From Melolontha melolontha (Eukaryota; Arthropoda; Insecta; Coleoptera; Scarabaeidae): a stretch of DNA of 64,000 bases. Below, piece after piece: positions 23,520 to 33,708 of the stretch. The number at the start of each line of letters is the position of its first letter. The stretch's first letter is position 1. The stretch lies in assembly GCA_935421215.2 (NCBI GenBank), contig OW285239.1, positions 54,051,763 through 54,115,762 of the forward strand. The letters run 5' to 3'. Under the pieces are notes generated by a model that was given only the letters and a program-made list of their open reading frames with translations, had not been told where the DNA came from and did no database searches. The position numbers and the translations under genes are program-made.

Positions 23520-23562
23520 CCTACTGATGATGACAACTTAGTTGTCGAAATACGTATTTAGG
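23520..23562 (+). ncRNA. hammerhead ribozyme in right arm
   Basis: Same motif as in the left arm, on the plus strand: CCTA at 23520-23523, CTGATGA at 23524-23530, stem II 23532-23546, GAAA 23547-23550, TACGTA 23551-23556, cleavage base 23558, TAGG 23559-23562. Confidence 0.8.
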
Positions 23563-24149
23563 ATACGATTGATAATTGTGGTAAGGGGTTATATACCTTT
23601 TTTAAATTATTAGTTTATATTTCGTAAGATAAATAGAGTACCGTGGGTTAGTTTCTTTTTTTCATTGTTGTAACTGTTAATAACATACTTCATAATTTTT
23701 GTAATAGATCCTGTTTAATATTGTTTTATCGAATCTACTTCTCCCAATTATTTTAACGTAAGTATCCAGTGAATTTCGTTAAGTTTCAATAACTTGCGCA
23801 TACATTTTTAATTTCCATTTACTTAGATCTAGAACATTGTTAAAGTTACTTTTTCATATGGAACAACGTTAAGAATGGCATCGTGAAACAATGGCGAGTT
23901 GGATTAAGGGTCAAACTTACTGTATGTATGTCCATTGCCAGTGATTCCGAAATTTATTGAAAAGTAAAAAATTCCAAAAGATCGCACGCAAAACATCACT
24001 TAGCATCGCAAACACATACCCGTTGGACCCGTTGGAATGTGACAATTTTAAGGTAGATGCACTGTGAACCTTTAATGGCGACAAATATTCTATTAAATAA
24101 ACTTAACAATCCCACCTTCAAAATATTATGGTCGAAATGTTCCTGACAA

Positions 24150-25098
24150 ATCCACCTTACGCAAATATTATGTTTCTAGTGCTACATGAAAGCAGTAGAA
24201 CGCATTAGAAGCCATCTTTAAAATCAGTACCTATGGATAAGTGCCGATGAAACTATCGATATATTAGGACGTTGTGTCATCCAACTATTTCATATAACGC
24301 ATATGTAATAGCAACAAAAGTTATAAATACAGTTGATGCGGAAACATTAGCTTAAAACATTTACGAGAATATGCACCAAATTCGGACGACAGGCACAACG
24401 AAAGGATACTTGTATTTGTCGACTATTAAAGGAAACATATCCTAATATGCTGCATATTACTTGTGCAGCACATGCTCTCCACAGAATATGTGAATATATC
24501 GGAGACACCTTTCCGGAAGTTGATAGACTTGTATCCGCTTTTAAAAAAGTTCTCAGGAAAGCCCCATTAAGAGTCTTTAAAGGGAAAACCTTCCATCTTT
24601 GTCACTGCCTCCATTTACAGTAATAACTAGATGGGGAACATGATTGGAAGCTACTGGTTTTTATGTAGAGAATTTCGATAGTTTACAACATTTCGTTACA
24701 TGTTTAAATGACGATGCTCGAAGCATTTATGAGTGCAAGTGCCTAATAAAAATTGCAATTTTAAAAAGTCAGTTGTACTTTCTTCAGGAACACTTTGGAA
24801 ATTTGCCAAAACTAATCACTTATTTTGAAAATCAAAATCTTAAATTAAATGATGGATTAACCACATTAGATGTGGCTTTAATAATTTGAAAAGTATTCCA
24901 AGTTGCTTTGGATGTGGCCCTCGGCAAGAATTAGATGCAGTTTTTAATATAAATCCAGATTTAATAACATTGCGGCCATTGTGTATGAGGGCAACACCTC
25001 AAAATCTAACTGCTAAATACGCTGAAATAAAAGAATATTTCCAGTATGCACCTATAACCAGTTGCGATGTAGAAAAGAGAAGAAATTTAACAGAATAG
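24150..25098 (+). pseudogene. hAT transposase remnant
   Basis: A degenerate relative of the hAT proteins at 12690 and 59837. WISADETIDILGRCV near 24230 corresponds to the first catalytic site. After stops, MLHITCAAHALHRICEYIGD, FPEVDRLVSAFKKVLRKAPL and a broken TRWG region follow, then VENFDSLQHFVTCL. The C-terminal ITSCDVEKRRNLTE stands where the dimerisation motif DVERSFS is expected. Several stops and frameshifts; the N-terminal finger is not seen. Inactive. Confidence 0.75.
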
Positions 25099-25343
25099 AA
25101 CCTTGAGGTATTGCTACTTAATATCAATACTACTTTACTCAACTGTAACTATAAAATGAACAAATAAAACTGTATTTTGTATTTTATAGATCACCACCAG
25201 TTTGTTTTCCTATTACATAAATAAAATTAAAACTTTAAAAATTTAAATTTTCAATAGTACGCCCATATGCGATGAGTCATCGGCTTCTCGTGTCCGATCC
25301 CTAGTTATAACTCAGTTGTTTATTTTTTTAAAAGCAAAAGAAA

Positions 25344-25591
25344 ATGGAATTAACTAGTGAACACTTTCGAATTATAATTTATTATTATATTAAAAGAGGT
25401 TTAAGCGTTTATGAATGCAAAGAGAGTTTAGATTCGGTTTTTAGTAAACAAGAACCTTCCTTTGCTAGAATTTCCGATTGTGTAAGGAATTTGAACGCAA
25501 AAAGAATTCTGGACTGTTACGGACCAAAACATTGCTGCTATTCAAATTTAATTAAAGAGGACAATAAAGCCACTTATGTGGAAATAGAGGT
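25344..25591 (+). pseudogene. mariner transposase N-terminus (piece 2 of the split mariner)
   Basis: Starts MELTSEHFRIIIYYYIKRGL and continues ECKESLDSVFSKQEPSFARI, the first helix-turn-helix of a mariner transposase (usual form MELTxEHFR..I.Y.FKRGLS). The frame drifts after LNAKRILDC and ends where foreign sequence joins at about 25592. The continuation is found at 28666 and 30586. Confidence 0.8.
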
Positions 25592-25609
25592 TTAGGTTTA
25601 CATGAAAGC

Positions 25610-26150
25610 ATGCATATGGATGAAGATGTTAGTGTGCTAAGCCTCAGTACCTCAGGTACTAGTGGTGTTGGTGGTGGTATTAGTAATGTTATCGTAATCA
25701 ATTTTGAATGCCGCTTCATCAGGTTATGATACAAATATATGATCTTGTGAATATAAGGATCCGTTATTAATAGTTAAAACCAATTCCGATTTAACAGACC
25801 AATAAGCAAAAGTATTTTGAAATTGAGTGGTATCTCTAAAAAGGTTTAATTGTGGAACAGGTAGTATTCCAACATAAGGTAGTGGAATTGTGGTATTACG
25901 TTGTTTCTATTTTGTGGATGATGCATTTTCACCGGATCTATGCTTGCATACAGGAAATTGATAGAATATGGACCATCGTAATAATTTAAATTAACATAAT
26001 ATTCATTATTTTTGCTTGCGGCAACGGTGTCACTTTTTTTGTAGTAAGTAGCATTATACTGATTCTCAACTGTCAATTTACTTACTAGAAACTGGGGTTG
26101 GTAGTCAAAGCTACATCACTGCCAATTATACTGTAAGGGAGATAATGTCG
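25610..26150 (-). pseudogene. capsid-like coding remnant (viral, tentative)
   Basis: The minus strand shows KLTVENQYNATYYKKSDTVA, then YYVNLNYYDGPYSINFLYA, then after a frameshift LPYVGILPVPQLN and NTFAYWSVKSELVLT, then a stop before a Thr/Asn-rich end. The GxLPVPxLN and AYWxV patterns remind me of insect densovirus (Parvoviridae) capsid C-terminal regions. At least two frameshifts and stops make it non-functional. Alternative: a fast-evolving element protein of unknown type. Confidence 0.4.
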
Positions 26151-26171
26151 TTTTATTGCTATTACGCTTTA

Positions 26172-27590
26172 TACAAGCTGTCCCGTATCGTTATGTTCAA
26201 ATTTTAGGAGTGTCAAGTAGACTTCATTTCAAGTAACAAAAAACGCAAAACTTGTATGTCCATTTTTATTTGTTTCAAAGTTACAGATCTATGAATGTGA
26301 TTGTCAGATCATGAAAAAAAATGTAATCCTAAAGTCAATACAAACTGATTTTATTTAAAAAAAGTTATACAATTCAATAACAGGCCTGTGATTGTTAACG
26401 TCGCGTAATAGAAAGTTATCATAAAATAAATAAAGTGCTGAACCATGAATATCATATAATAAACAAATGTTCAAGTGACTGTTAACGTTGCATTTTTTTA
26501 ATAAAGTATTACATTACATTTCAGTTCATACAACAGCTTATTAGTGAATGGACACGTTTTATTTATTCAAAATACCTTACCGATTTTCTTCTCAAGAGTA
26601 CGCGGACATGCATTTTGTGTATGACCACTGTAACGGCAGTGCACGGCAAGCAGTTATTGAATACCGACATCGGTTTCTGGAAGTACACAGACAATTTCGG
26701 GAATGCGGACTGCGTGATTATCTCTTCGACCGAGGAGTAAATTTGCCATCAGACTTAAAGGAAGAAGCAGTAGCTATTGTTATAAGGGATCCAACTCTCA
26801 GTGTGAGTGCCACGAACGACAGTTTGGCGAATTTTAAAACGTGAGGGCTTATATCCATATCACTATCGCAGGGGACACGGTTTGCTTGAGGTAGAGCACT
26901 ATGCTCGTCTAGTTTAGCTAGCCCTAATCGATGACTTGTTGATTGGCGCTGTCGTTCTTCCTGGGAGGTTAAATGCCGACAATTACCTTCAATTTCTTAT
27001 TGACGAACTTCCAGGTCTTCTAGAGGATGTTCCACTGAATGATCGACGAGACATGTGGTTTCACATAGAGGGGAAACCACCACATTTCGGAATTGCTGTC
27101 CGAAATTGGGTTAACGTCAATTATCCAAGATGGATTGGTCGAGGTGGTCCTGTTGCATGGCCACCCAGATCACCCGATCTTAATCCCCTTGACTTTTATT
27201 TATGGGAGTACATGAAAAATTTAGCCAACGCGCAAGTTTCGAACACAAGAGAATAGTTGTTGGATTGTATTCACCTGGCTGCCGAGCAAATTTGACAAAT
27301 CAAGTATGATATTCGTATAAGTACTTCTTCTCTTTGCTTACGGGCACAAGCCTGCATTCAACAAGGAGGTGGATATTTCGAAAATATTATTAATTGAACT
27401 TTTTTAAATGAAATCAGTTTTTATTTACTTTAGGATTACATTCTTTTTCATGATCTGACAATCACATTCATAGATCTGTAACTTTGAAACAAAAAAAAAA
27501 AGAATATACAAGTTTTGCGTTTTTGTTACTTGAAATGAAGTCTACTTTAAACTCCTAAAATTTCAACATAACGATACGGCACAGCTTGTA
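26172..27590 (+). mobile_element. Tc1/mariner-like transposon, copy 2 (internal deletion)
   Basis: Ends TACAAGCTGTCCCGTATCG at 26172 and CGATACGGCACAGCTTGTA at 27590 with long inverted repeats. Same family as 655-2391, but opposite orientation. About 300 bp of the transposase gene are missing relative to copy 1. Confidence 0.9.
26548..27294 (+). pseudogene. Tc1/mariner-like transposase, copy 2 (first catalytic site deleted)
   Basis: The N-terminal part reads YRFSSQEYADMHFVYDHCNG then RECGLRDYLFDRGVNLPSD. The ATG used in copy 1 is ATA here; an upstream in-frame ATG at 26548 exists. A frameshift precedes the conserved VWRILKREG region. The deletion near 26922 removes the LWTDEST segment with the first aspartate. 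The rest continues LPGRLNADNYLQFLIDELPG, DMWFHIEGKPPHFG (second aspartate changed to glutamate) and RSPDLNPLDFYLWEY (third aspartate kept, about 40 residues later). A TAG at 27254-27256 replaces a glutamate codon. Dead. Confidence 0.85.
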
Positions 27591-27650
27591 TAAACTAGAA
27601 GATAACATTATGTGGATAGATTCGTATGCCAAGAGTTCGATTAGTTGTTT

Positions 27651-27815
27651 CTTCTTCTTTAAGTGCCGTCTCCGCTTCGAAGGTTGGCAATTATCATAGC
27701 AATTCTTACTTTTGAAACCGCAGCTCTAAACAGTTCATTATTATTACATCCAAACCAGTCCCTAAGGTTCTTCAGCCATGAATTCCGTCTTCTTCCTATA
27801 GATCTCTTGCCCGGA
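27651..27815 (-). pseudogene. 5'-truncated LINE scrap, C-terminal end
   Basis: 165 bp flanked by a perfect 11-bp duplication ATTAGTTGTTT (27640-27650 and 27816-27826). The minus strand encodes RSIGRRRNSWLKNLRDWFGC then NNNELFRAAVSKVRIAMIIA and NLRSGDGT before the stop, followed by a GAAGAAG tail. This is the conserved C-terminus of a LINE family common in insects, with its (GAA)n tail. A textbook severely 5'-truncated target-primed insertion. Confidence 0.85.
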
Positions 27816-27835
27816 ATTAGTTGTTTAAAGATGTA

Positions 27836-28660
27836 TTAAAAGAAGATGTAAAATCCATGCTCTACGAACATTTACCATACTGTTTGGTATTGAGCTAACT
27901 TTAATCGAAGACGTAAATATAAATTATATCGAACGCAAATAGCGGTCGACAACTATCTTTTTATTATCCTATTCTTTTTGCTATTGTAGGTCAACTTTAA
28001 GATATTGTCTTTTATAATATAGTCCATTATACAGCGGCGTGATAAAAAAATTTTAAATATCTTTGGCATTTTCTTCTTGCTTATGAAAGGGAATTTTGGG
28101 AAAATATTTTAGGTGTAGTATATATTTCATATAATTTAATCTTTTCGTTTTTCATACGTTGGCTTTTTATATCAAGGTTATCCCGTACAATTGTATTATT
28201 CCTTTTTTATTTCCTAACCAACATGGACTTATGTGCAGACGATCGGTGTTATGTAGCTAAGATGGAGAACTTAGCTATATTGTCTCAGGATCTATGTAAA
28301 GCACTAAACGATGGAAAATCAGTGGATATCATCATAATTATAATCAATGACTACTTCTCCTGTTTTTGGCATGAAGCTCCATCTGGCGTACATTTCATCA
28401 ATTGGTGGCCTTCCACAAATGCTCCGTTGATACTTGCCAGTATTTGGTGCTGATAACTCTCTACTACTATTACTAACTAAAACAAAGTACCTATATATTA
28501 ACATGTCTTGGTATTCCGAAATTCATTCCAAGTTGTTGTGGATCAATATTACTTGTACCATATAATTTTCGCAAAAATACTTCACCATTGAAGTCATTGA
28601 CACAGGTTGGTTTCATTGGTGATGCTGCCTGTTATAAGATCCCTGTCTACTATACACTCT
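27836..28660 (-). pseudogene. second part of the possible viral insert
   Basis: The minus strand reads, in different frames, PMKPTCVNDFNGEVFLRKLY and IDPQQLGMNFGIPRH near 28500-28620, then SSRELSAPNTGKYQRSICGR and YARWSFMPKTGEVVIDYNYD near 28330-28450. These look like one protein cut by frameshifts and would lie upstream of the remnant at 25610-26150. I find no better explanation than a viral structural protein. From 27836 to 28190 no clear coding signal remains. Confidence 0.35.
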
Positions 28661-28721
28661 TTTATTTAAATTAAATTTGAACCAATTAAGATTGGATCCT
28701 CAGTTGTTAAAATAATCATAT

Positions 28722-30585
28722 AATAATAATAATAATAATAATAATCTTTATTAACCTGAAGATCACAGCATTATGAAATAGGTTTCGTCACCAAAATATG
28801 TACCTTACACTGTTAAAATTAAAATTAAATTAAAATTACATGAAAACATTCCTACGTATGATAGTACTCTTGAACACTATAAAAACATTCATTAATAAGG
28901 AAATACTTTAAGTTATATTTAAAATTCCTGGTCGTACTACTAATCCTTATAGCCCTCGCCAAAGGGTTGAATATGCTAACACAGGCATAGTAAGGAGATC
29001 TTTCATATGCTGTCGTTCTGTGGAGGGGTATCCGGAAGGACTCTCCATTTCGCGTATTATAGTCATGAGTTTGGGCATTAATCGGAAATAAATGCTTATT
29101 CTCATATGCAAACACAGCACACTTATATAGGTATATACTCGGCAATGTGAGGATACCATGTTCCCGAAAAACATTCTTGCATGTATTTCTATTCTTAATG
29201 TCACAAATTAATCGAATTACTCTTTTCTGTACGATGAAAAGTCTATTAAAATCGTTTGCCCTTCCCCACACTACAATATTATAAGCCAGGTGCGGGTAAA
29301 CCATTGCATAATACATGCCCAACAGTCCTTCCCTATCCAAACAGCTCTTTAATTTCAGAATGGCATAGTAACCTCTATTAACTTTAGCAATCACAGTGTC
29401 AACCTGAATATTCCAATTCAGATTCGAGTCCAGATGTATTCCCAGGAATTTAATATTTTTGTCACATTTCGCAGTTATTGCTTCCGTTGGTTTATAAAAG
29501 TTCACTCTCACCATCTTAGTCGTATTTAAGATTAAACGATTCTTACAACACCATTCCTCGAGAGCCCCCACGACGGAAGTTACATATGTTTCCAACAGTT
29601 TTAATTCTTCAGAAACCACGACGATCGACGTATCATCAGCATAATTAACAAGATGTCCTGCACTTATAAAGTCTTTCATATCATTTATAAAATGGATAAA
29701 GAGAAGTGGCCCCAGAATGGAGCCCTGCGCCACACCCAGCCCAACATCAGCTGTATTCGAGCAAACACCGTTTACATTAACAATAATATGTTTTTGACGT
29801 AAAAATGACATAATCAAGTTCAATATATTACCCCGAATACCAACCGCGTACAACTTCTCCTCCACAAACCTACTGTCCACACAGTCAAATGCGGCCGAGA
29901 AGTCAAAAAACAACCCAACTGCAAATTTTCTCTCATCAATACTCCTTGCCAAACACTCCACAAAGTCGACACAGGCCGTCTCAGTTGATCTACGACGTCT
30001 AAAACCATGTTGAGCATCGCTGATGATGGCGAACCGATTGAGGTACTCCATGATGCGATCATATATCACTTTCTCGTAAATTTTGGATCGGTACGCACTT
30101 AGTACCGATATAGGACGGTAGTTATCCATTTCACACATTTCATTTTTGTAGATTGGGACCACCCGCGCAGCCTTTAACGCAGACGGGAACACTCCAGTCT
30201 GAAAAGACACATTTATTATGTATGCAAGAGGTTCACTAATGGCATCACTAAGTTTTTTTAGTAGAGACACAGGTACATCATCCGGACCACACGAGTCTTT
30301 ATTTTTCAGAACAGCCAACACATTCACCACATCTTCCCTATTCACTGGACCCATGAACATACTGCCAGTTACACTTCTACTCACTGTACATTCCGTAGTT
30401 ATGATATTTGTAAATCTATTAGTAATTCTTTCCAAAGTCACAGTAGAAAAATGTTGCATGAAGGCATTCGCCACATTCAATGGGTCTTTGACCTCTACAT
30501 CGTTGATTTTAAGAGTCACTGATTTTGTTAGCTTGTTTCTGTTAGTTTCATACTTTATTTTTTTTATTTTTATTTATTTTTATTT
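28722..30585 (-). mobile_element. non-LTR retrotransposon, 5'-truncated, (TAA)n tail
   Basis: The 3' end is a run of eight ATA/TAA units at about 28722-28745 on the low-coordinate side. The coding part is on the minus strand and the break at the high end (about 30585) falls in T-rich DNA. It sits between two pieces of the mariner (ATCATA and TACGATCACG). Confidence 0.85.
28852..30519 (-). CDS. LINE reverse transcriptase, open frame of about 555 residues
   Basis: A long uninterrupted frame for the reverse transcriptase of a jockey-like LINE. Visible are KDSCGPDDVPVSLLKKL (start of the RT domain), FPSALKAARVVPIYKN, NYRPISVLSAYRSKIYEKVI, DAQHGFRRRRSTETA, VGLFFDFSAAFDCVDSRFVE with the first aspartate, VAQGSILGPLLFIHFINDM, and LVNYADDTSIVV with the catalytic pair. 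The thumb follows (IKFLGIHLDSNLNW, YPHLAYNIVVWG). No ATG begins the frame: the first listed codon is GTG and the frame stays open upstream to the truncation. The endonuclease is missing, so the protein is partial and the copy cannot move alone. The lack of stops suggests a fairly recent insertion. Confidence 0.9.
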   Translation of the reverse strand: MTLKINDVEVKDPLNVANAFMQHFSTVTLERITNRFTNIITTECTVSRSVTGSMFMGPVNREDVVNVLAVLKNKDSCGPDDVPVSLLKKLSDAISEPLAYIINVSFQTGVFPSALKAARVVPIYKNEMCEMDNYRPISVLSAYRSKIYEKVIYDRIMEYLNRFAIISDAQHGFRRRRSTETACVDFVECLARSIDERKFAVGLFFDFSAAFDCVDSRFVEEKLYAVGIRGNILNLIMSFLRQKHIIVNVNGVCSNTADVGLGVAQGSILGPLLFIHFINDMKDFISAGHLVNYADDTSIVVVSEELKLLETYVTSVVGALEEWCCKNRLILNTTKMVRVNFYKPTEAITAKCDKNIKFLGIHLDSNLNWNIQVDTVIAKVNRGYYAILKLKSCLDREGLLGMYYAMVYPHLAYNIVVWGRANDFNRLFIVQKRVIRLICDIKNRNTCKNVFREHGILTLPSIYLYKCAVFAYENKHLFPINAQTHDYNTRNGESFRIPLHRTTAYERSPYYACVSIFNPLARAIRISSTTRNFKYNLKYFLINECFYSVQEYYHT

Positions 30586-31338
30586 ATTTATACGATCACG
30601 TGCATTTAAAAAAGTGGTAAATCATTTTGTGCCGCATCACCTTTCTGACTTCCAAAAAGCAGTGCGTGCAAGAATTTGCTATGATACTTAAAATTTCTTA
30701 AATAATGGCGGGCGCCAATTTTTTTTTTCAAAATAGTGGCAGGTGTCGAAACTTATATTTCTTTTTACGACCTGCCTACCTTCCTAGAGAGTCGTGAATT
30801 CACAAAAATGAGGAAACTCCTACAATGACTAAGAAGCAGCAAGCTATGAAAAAGGTTATGTTTGCGGTATTCTTCAGAAGTACGGGCTAAATGCAATTAC
30901 AGTTAAGTGGTACACTGAAATGTTTGCCTGATGTGTTCAGTAGAGTTTCAGAGAAAGCAATTATGCTACACCATAGTAATATATCGTCCCATACGCCAGC
31001 TTTAACTCTCAAGTTTTTGGTTGGAAATAATATAAAAGTAATAGAATATCCGCCGTACTCACCTGATTTAGCGATATGGGCCTTTGGGCTATTTTTTGGG
31101 CTGAAACGCAATTTGCGGGGTAGAAGGTTTTCGTCTGAAGAAGAGATTGATACCGCAGTTCACGCTTATTTTGAAGGTATTCCGAAAGAAGATTGGTTGG
31201 GAGCTTTTAAAGAGCAGAAAGGAAGAATGATCAACTGTATCATTGCTGAATGGAATTACCTTGAGTGTATTTAAAATAAAATCCCAGAAATTATTAACCG
31301 TGTTTTTTATTCTCAATAATTTTAGCTTGTCCCTCGTA
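30586..31338 (+). pseudogene. mariner transposase C-terminal two thirds (last piece of the split mariner)
   Basis: Begins with the SDFQKAVRARI stretch and contains KAIMLHHSNISSHTPALTLK, where the second catalytic aspartate (HHDN) has become serine, and IEYPPYSPDLAIWAFGLFFG, where the third aspartate (PCDFWLFF) is lost. Ends with YFEGIPKEDWLGAFKEQKGR, then the 3' UTR and terminal repeat to 31338. The sister at 41704 keeps both aspartate positions. Confidence 0.85.
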
Positions 31339-32760
31339 GTAACAGATTATTAAAATTATGAATTTAATTTTAATACCATTATTTTAGGATACCAACAGAA
31401 TATTGGTCTTGTAATAATTGATTAATTTATAATATCCTTTAAATTCAGTGTACTACATCACGGCTCTTCAAACTACCAATACCGATCCAATAGATATATC
31501 GATTTTTGGTACTTTTAGTTAATCGCTACTATTCCTTGATATCCTTGAGTAAACATTGAGTGCATTGTTTACTTTTTTTACTTTAATTACTTTTACTATT
31601 TTGATTATTTTGATCACTTTGATTACTTTGGTAATTTGATTATTTTAATTATTTTGATTGCTTTGCTTACTTTGATACTTTGATTCATATACATATGCAT
31701 TTTACAGGAGTACCAGTTTAACGTTCGGTGTCAGCATTCATCTTATTGGCCGTGTTATATCAGTAGTCGACATTACTTGCTTCGCAAAATTAGTAATGGT
31801 ATATTTAGCTGCTTTTCACTGAATTTGCAGAAATATTAAAACATACTGCACAAATTTTATCATTTTATCAATACATTTATTACAATATAGCATATACGAT
31901 GCGTAATGAGTGATTAAATACTAAAATATATGGATAAACATGAAAATAAACTTTAATACATTGCATATAAGCGTTTTGAGGCATGTGACAACAGGTAAAG
32001 TGTAAACTAATAAAATGTTTTTCAATGTTTCAAACATCATTGTATTTGTTGGCACTTCACTTATTATAGGTATGCTGTTGCAAAGTCTTTCCTCACATTA
32101 GTTCCATTTGTAAGTATATTTTTATTGTATAGATATTATATACTACGTTATATTAGTTACAACATAATTACTGTTACTTTACCCTGACGAAGCACACCAA
32201 TTAAATGGCGAAATATTTACTAAAAATAGACAATTAAAAGAGTATTTCTAACTTTTCCCAATCTAATTTCTAACCGAGACCACTGATCTTATCAAATTAA
32301 ATTATGCTTTAAATCCTAACTGTGTATCGTATTTATTTATGTTACAGTTTTGTATTTATTTACAAATATGTAATTAATTTAAAAATAATCACTGGTAAAC
32401 ATTATCAGCTTATATGAAATTGATTTACTTATAATTAATTAAATTGGCTGCGAATAATGTAAATTTGAATTTTATAATTGCGCAAGTATGTACATTGAAT
32501 TGTAAAATTCTTTGCTTATATCTGACATAACTATATTTAAAAAGTATGCTATAAAGCAGAGGTCCACAAACTTTCTTGTCTCGTAGACCACATTTTAAAT
32601 TTTAAATTTTATACATTTATTAATAGAATTCAATCAACCACTGGGGGTCGATATAGACCACTTTGGGAATCTACGCTAGAGTATAGATAATCAATTAATA
32701 TAATATCTTTTACCCGCAGATTTATATTATATACATATAATACGAGTGCATATTGCTATG
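31339..32760. other. AT-rich DNA with a low-complexity block and a PLE-like scrap
   Basis: No gene. At 31560-31690 an imperfect tandem run of TTTTGATTA / TTACTTTGA units of about 9-10 bp. At about 32190-32232 the plus strand reads CCCTGACGAAGCACACC then AATTAAATGGCGAAATATT: CTGACGA and GAAA boxes spaced like a hammerhead core, probably a decayed PLE terminus. Confidence 0.5.
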
Positions 32761-32949
32761 TATCTTTCCAAAGCAAGGTTAAATGAAAGTAAAAGAGCAG
32801 AAACAGCAAAGAAACATATTTGAACGGGCTGTATTTCAAATGCACCGTGGATGACATCCATCGATAGAACACATTTAATGTTCTCACGTATGTAAATTCT
32901 TAATTACTATTCTGATTCGAATCCGCATGAATACAGTCATGAAAAATTA

Positions 32950-33450
32950 GAATAGGTAGTCCATTAATGTGTGGGGTGGAAAACTGGGCCCATATTTAAT
33001 GGAACTCTATTTTCTTGAAGGACATTTTAATGGTATGATGTTTCTCGAATTTCTTTTACATCAGCTTCGAGTAGTATTAGAAAAAGTCCCTTTAAACATC
33101 GGAACAAACATATGGGCTTCAATTGGATGGAGCTCCGCCTCATTATCATCGCGAGGTTCAGTAACTTTTTAAATGCCAACTTTCAAAATAGGTGGATTGG
33201 AAGAAATGGATTTCAAAATTGGCCCTCCAGATCCCCAGACTTACCTCCACCAAATTTCTTTTTATGGGGATACCTAAAAGAAATTATCTACAACGCACCT
33301 CGAACAACACCACATGATATGAAAATAAGCATAATACACGCTTTTGAAACTGTGGCACTGCAAATGTTGTCCAGAGTTAGCAGTGGTCTTCAAAAAAGAA
33401 TATATAAGTGTGTGGAAATGAACGGTCGACATTTCGAACATCTGTTCTGA
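32950..33450 (+). pseudogene. Tc1/mariner-like transposase, C-terminal half
   Basis: The frame reads NVWGGKLGPYLMELYFLEGH and FLEFLLHQLRVVLEKVPLNI, then a mutated TNIWASIGWSSA where W(F)QxDGAPPH should be. After a frameshift it gives NFQNRWIGRNGFQNWPSRSP and PPPNFFLWGYLKEIIYNAPR. The third catalytic aspartate (PLDFFLW) is asparagine here. The C-terminal helix ends at LF then TGA at 33448. A third family of the same DDE type as those at 958 and 58592. Inactive. Upstream 32760-32950 may hold more of it, but I cannot read a frame. Confidence 0.75.
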
Positions 33451-33697
33451 ATATCTTGCTTTTGCTTTATGTTAACAATAATAATCGTAAATTATCTGAC
33501 ATTTCTAAATACAATAGGTAACTAGATATATTAGAACTTTTATTTAAAAAACACCAAATGGTGCGAAAAACGATTATTAGGCGTATTCTGTAAAAACGCG
33601 AATAATTAAAGATTGACATATACATACTATTCGATGGGTAACTAAAAAGTGCATTTGCTGGTAAATTAAAAAATATGGCGTTCTATTTAAATTAATC
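33451..33697. other. spacer before RTE element
   Basis: AT-rich; nothing recognised. Confidence 0.5.
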
Positions 33698-33708
33698 AAG
33701 TTATTGCC

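Larger units (their letters stand above)
22679..23603. mobile_element. palindromic PLE-type unit with 450-bp arms
   Basis: Left arm 22679-23126 and right arm 23154-23603 are near-perfect reverse complements with a 27-bp spacer. Differences are single bases (for example ATACCGTTCAG and TATACAGGGAC against CGTATAGACT positions). Each arm ends, about 40 bp from the outside, in a complete hammerhead. No protein is encoded. The layout, two inverted termini with ribozymes, matches the Penelope-type units elsewhere in the window. Confidence 0.75.
22417..25303 (+). mobile_element. hAT transposon inserted in the mariner, 2887 bp
   Basis: A perfect duplication GTTATAAC lies at 22409-22416 and 25304-25311; the sister mariner has it once (41664-41671). 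Terminal inverted repeats are TAGGGACCGGACACGAGAAG and the matching CTTCTCGTGTCCGATCCCTA. It contains a transposase remnant at 24150-25098 and a 0.92-kb palindrome at 22679-23603 that splits its 5' region. Confidence 0.9.
25592..28665 (-). other. possible endogenous viral insert (densovirus-like capsid), itself interrupted
   Basis: This insert breaks the mariner between 25591 and 28666. Without the Tc1 element and LINE scrap inside it, about 1.5 kb remains. On the minus strand the remaining parts hold stretches that read like a viral capsid protein in several broken frames. I cannot run a search, so the family is inferred from the style of the sequence. The two flanking coding remnants are described separately. 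Confidence 0.4.
22285..31338 (+). mobile_element. mariner transposon cut into four pieces by later insertions
   Basis: Pieces at 22285-22416, 25304-25591, 28666-28722 and 30586-31338 line up in order with the uninterrupted sister at 41538-42760 (shared GTCATTTGACGTT region, MELTSEHFRIII start, GATTGGATCCTCAGTTGTTA, CGATCACGTGCATTTAAAAA, and the TTTAGCTTGTCCCTCGTA end). They sum to about 1.22 kb, the same as the sister's 1223 bp. The inserts are a hAT, a virus-like segment and a LINE. The left terminal repeat is degraded (GAGATGAGCTGAATTTA). Confidence 0.85.

Noticed and set aside
30218..30691. Plus-strand frame with a hydrophobic stretch
   Set aside because: Antisense of the LINE reverse transcriptase joined to mariner DNA.
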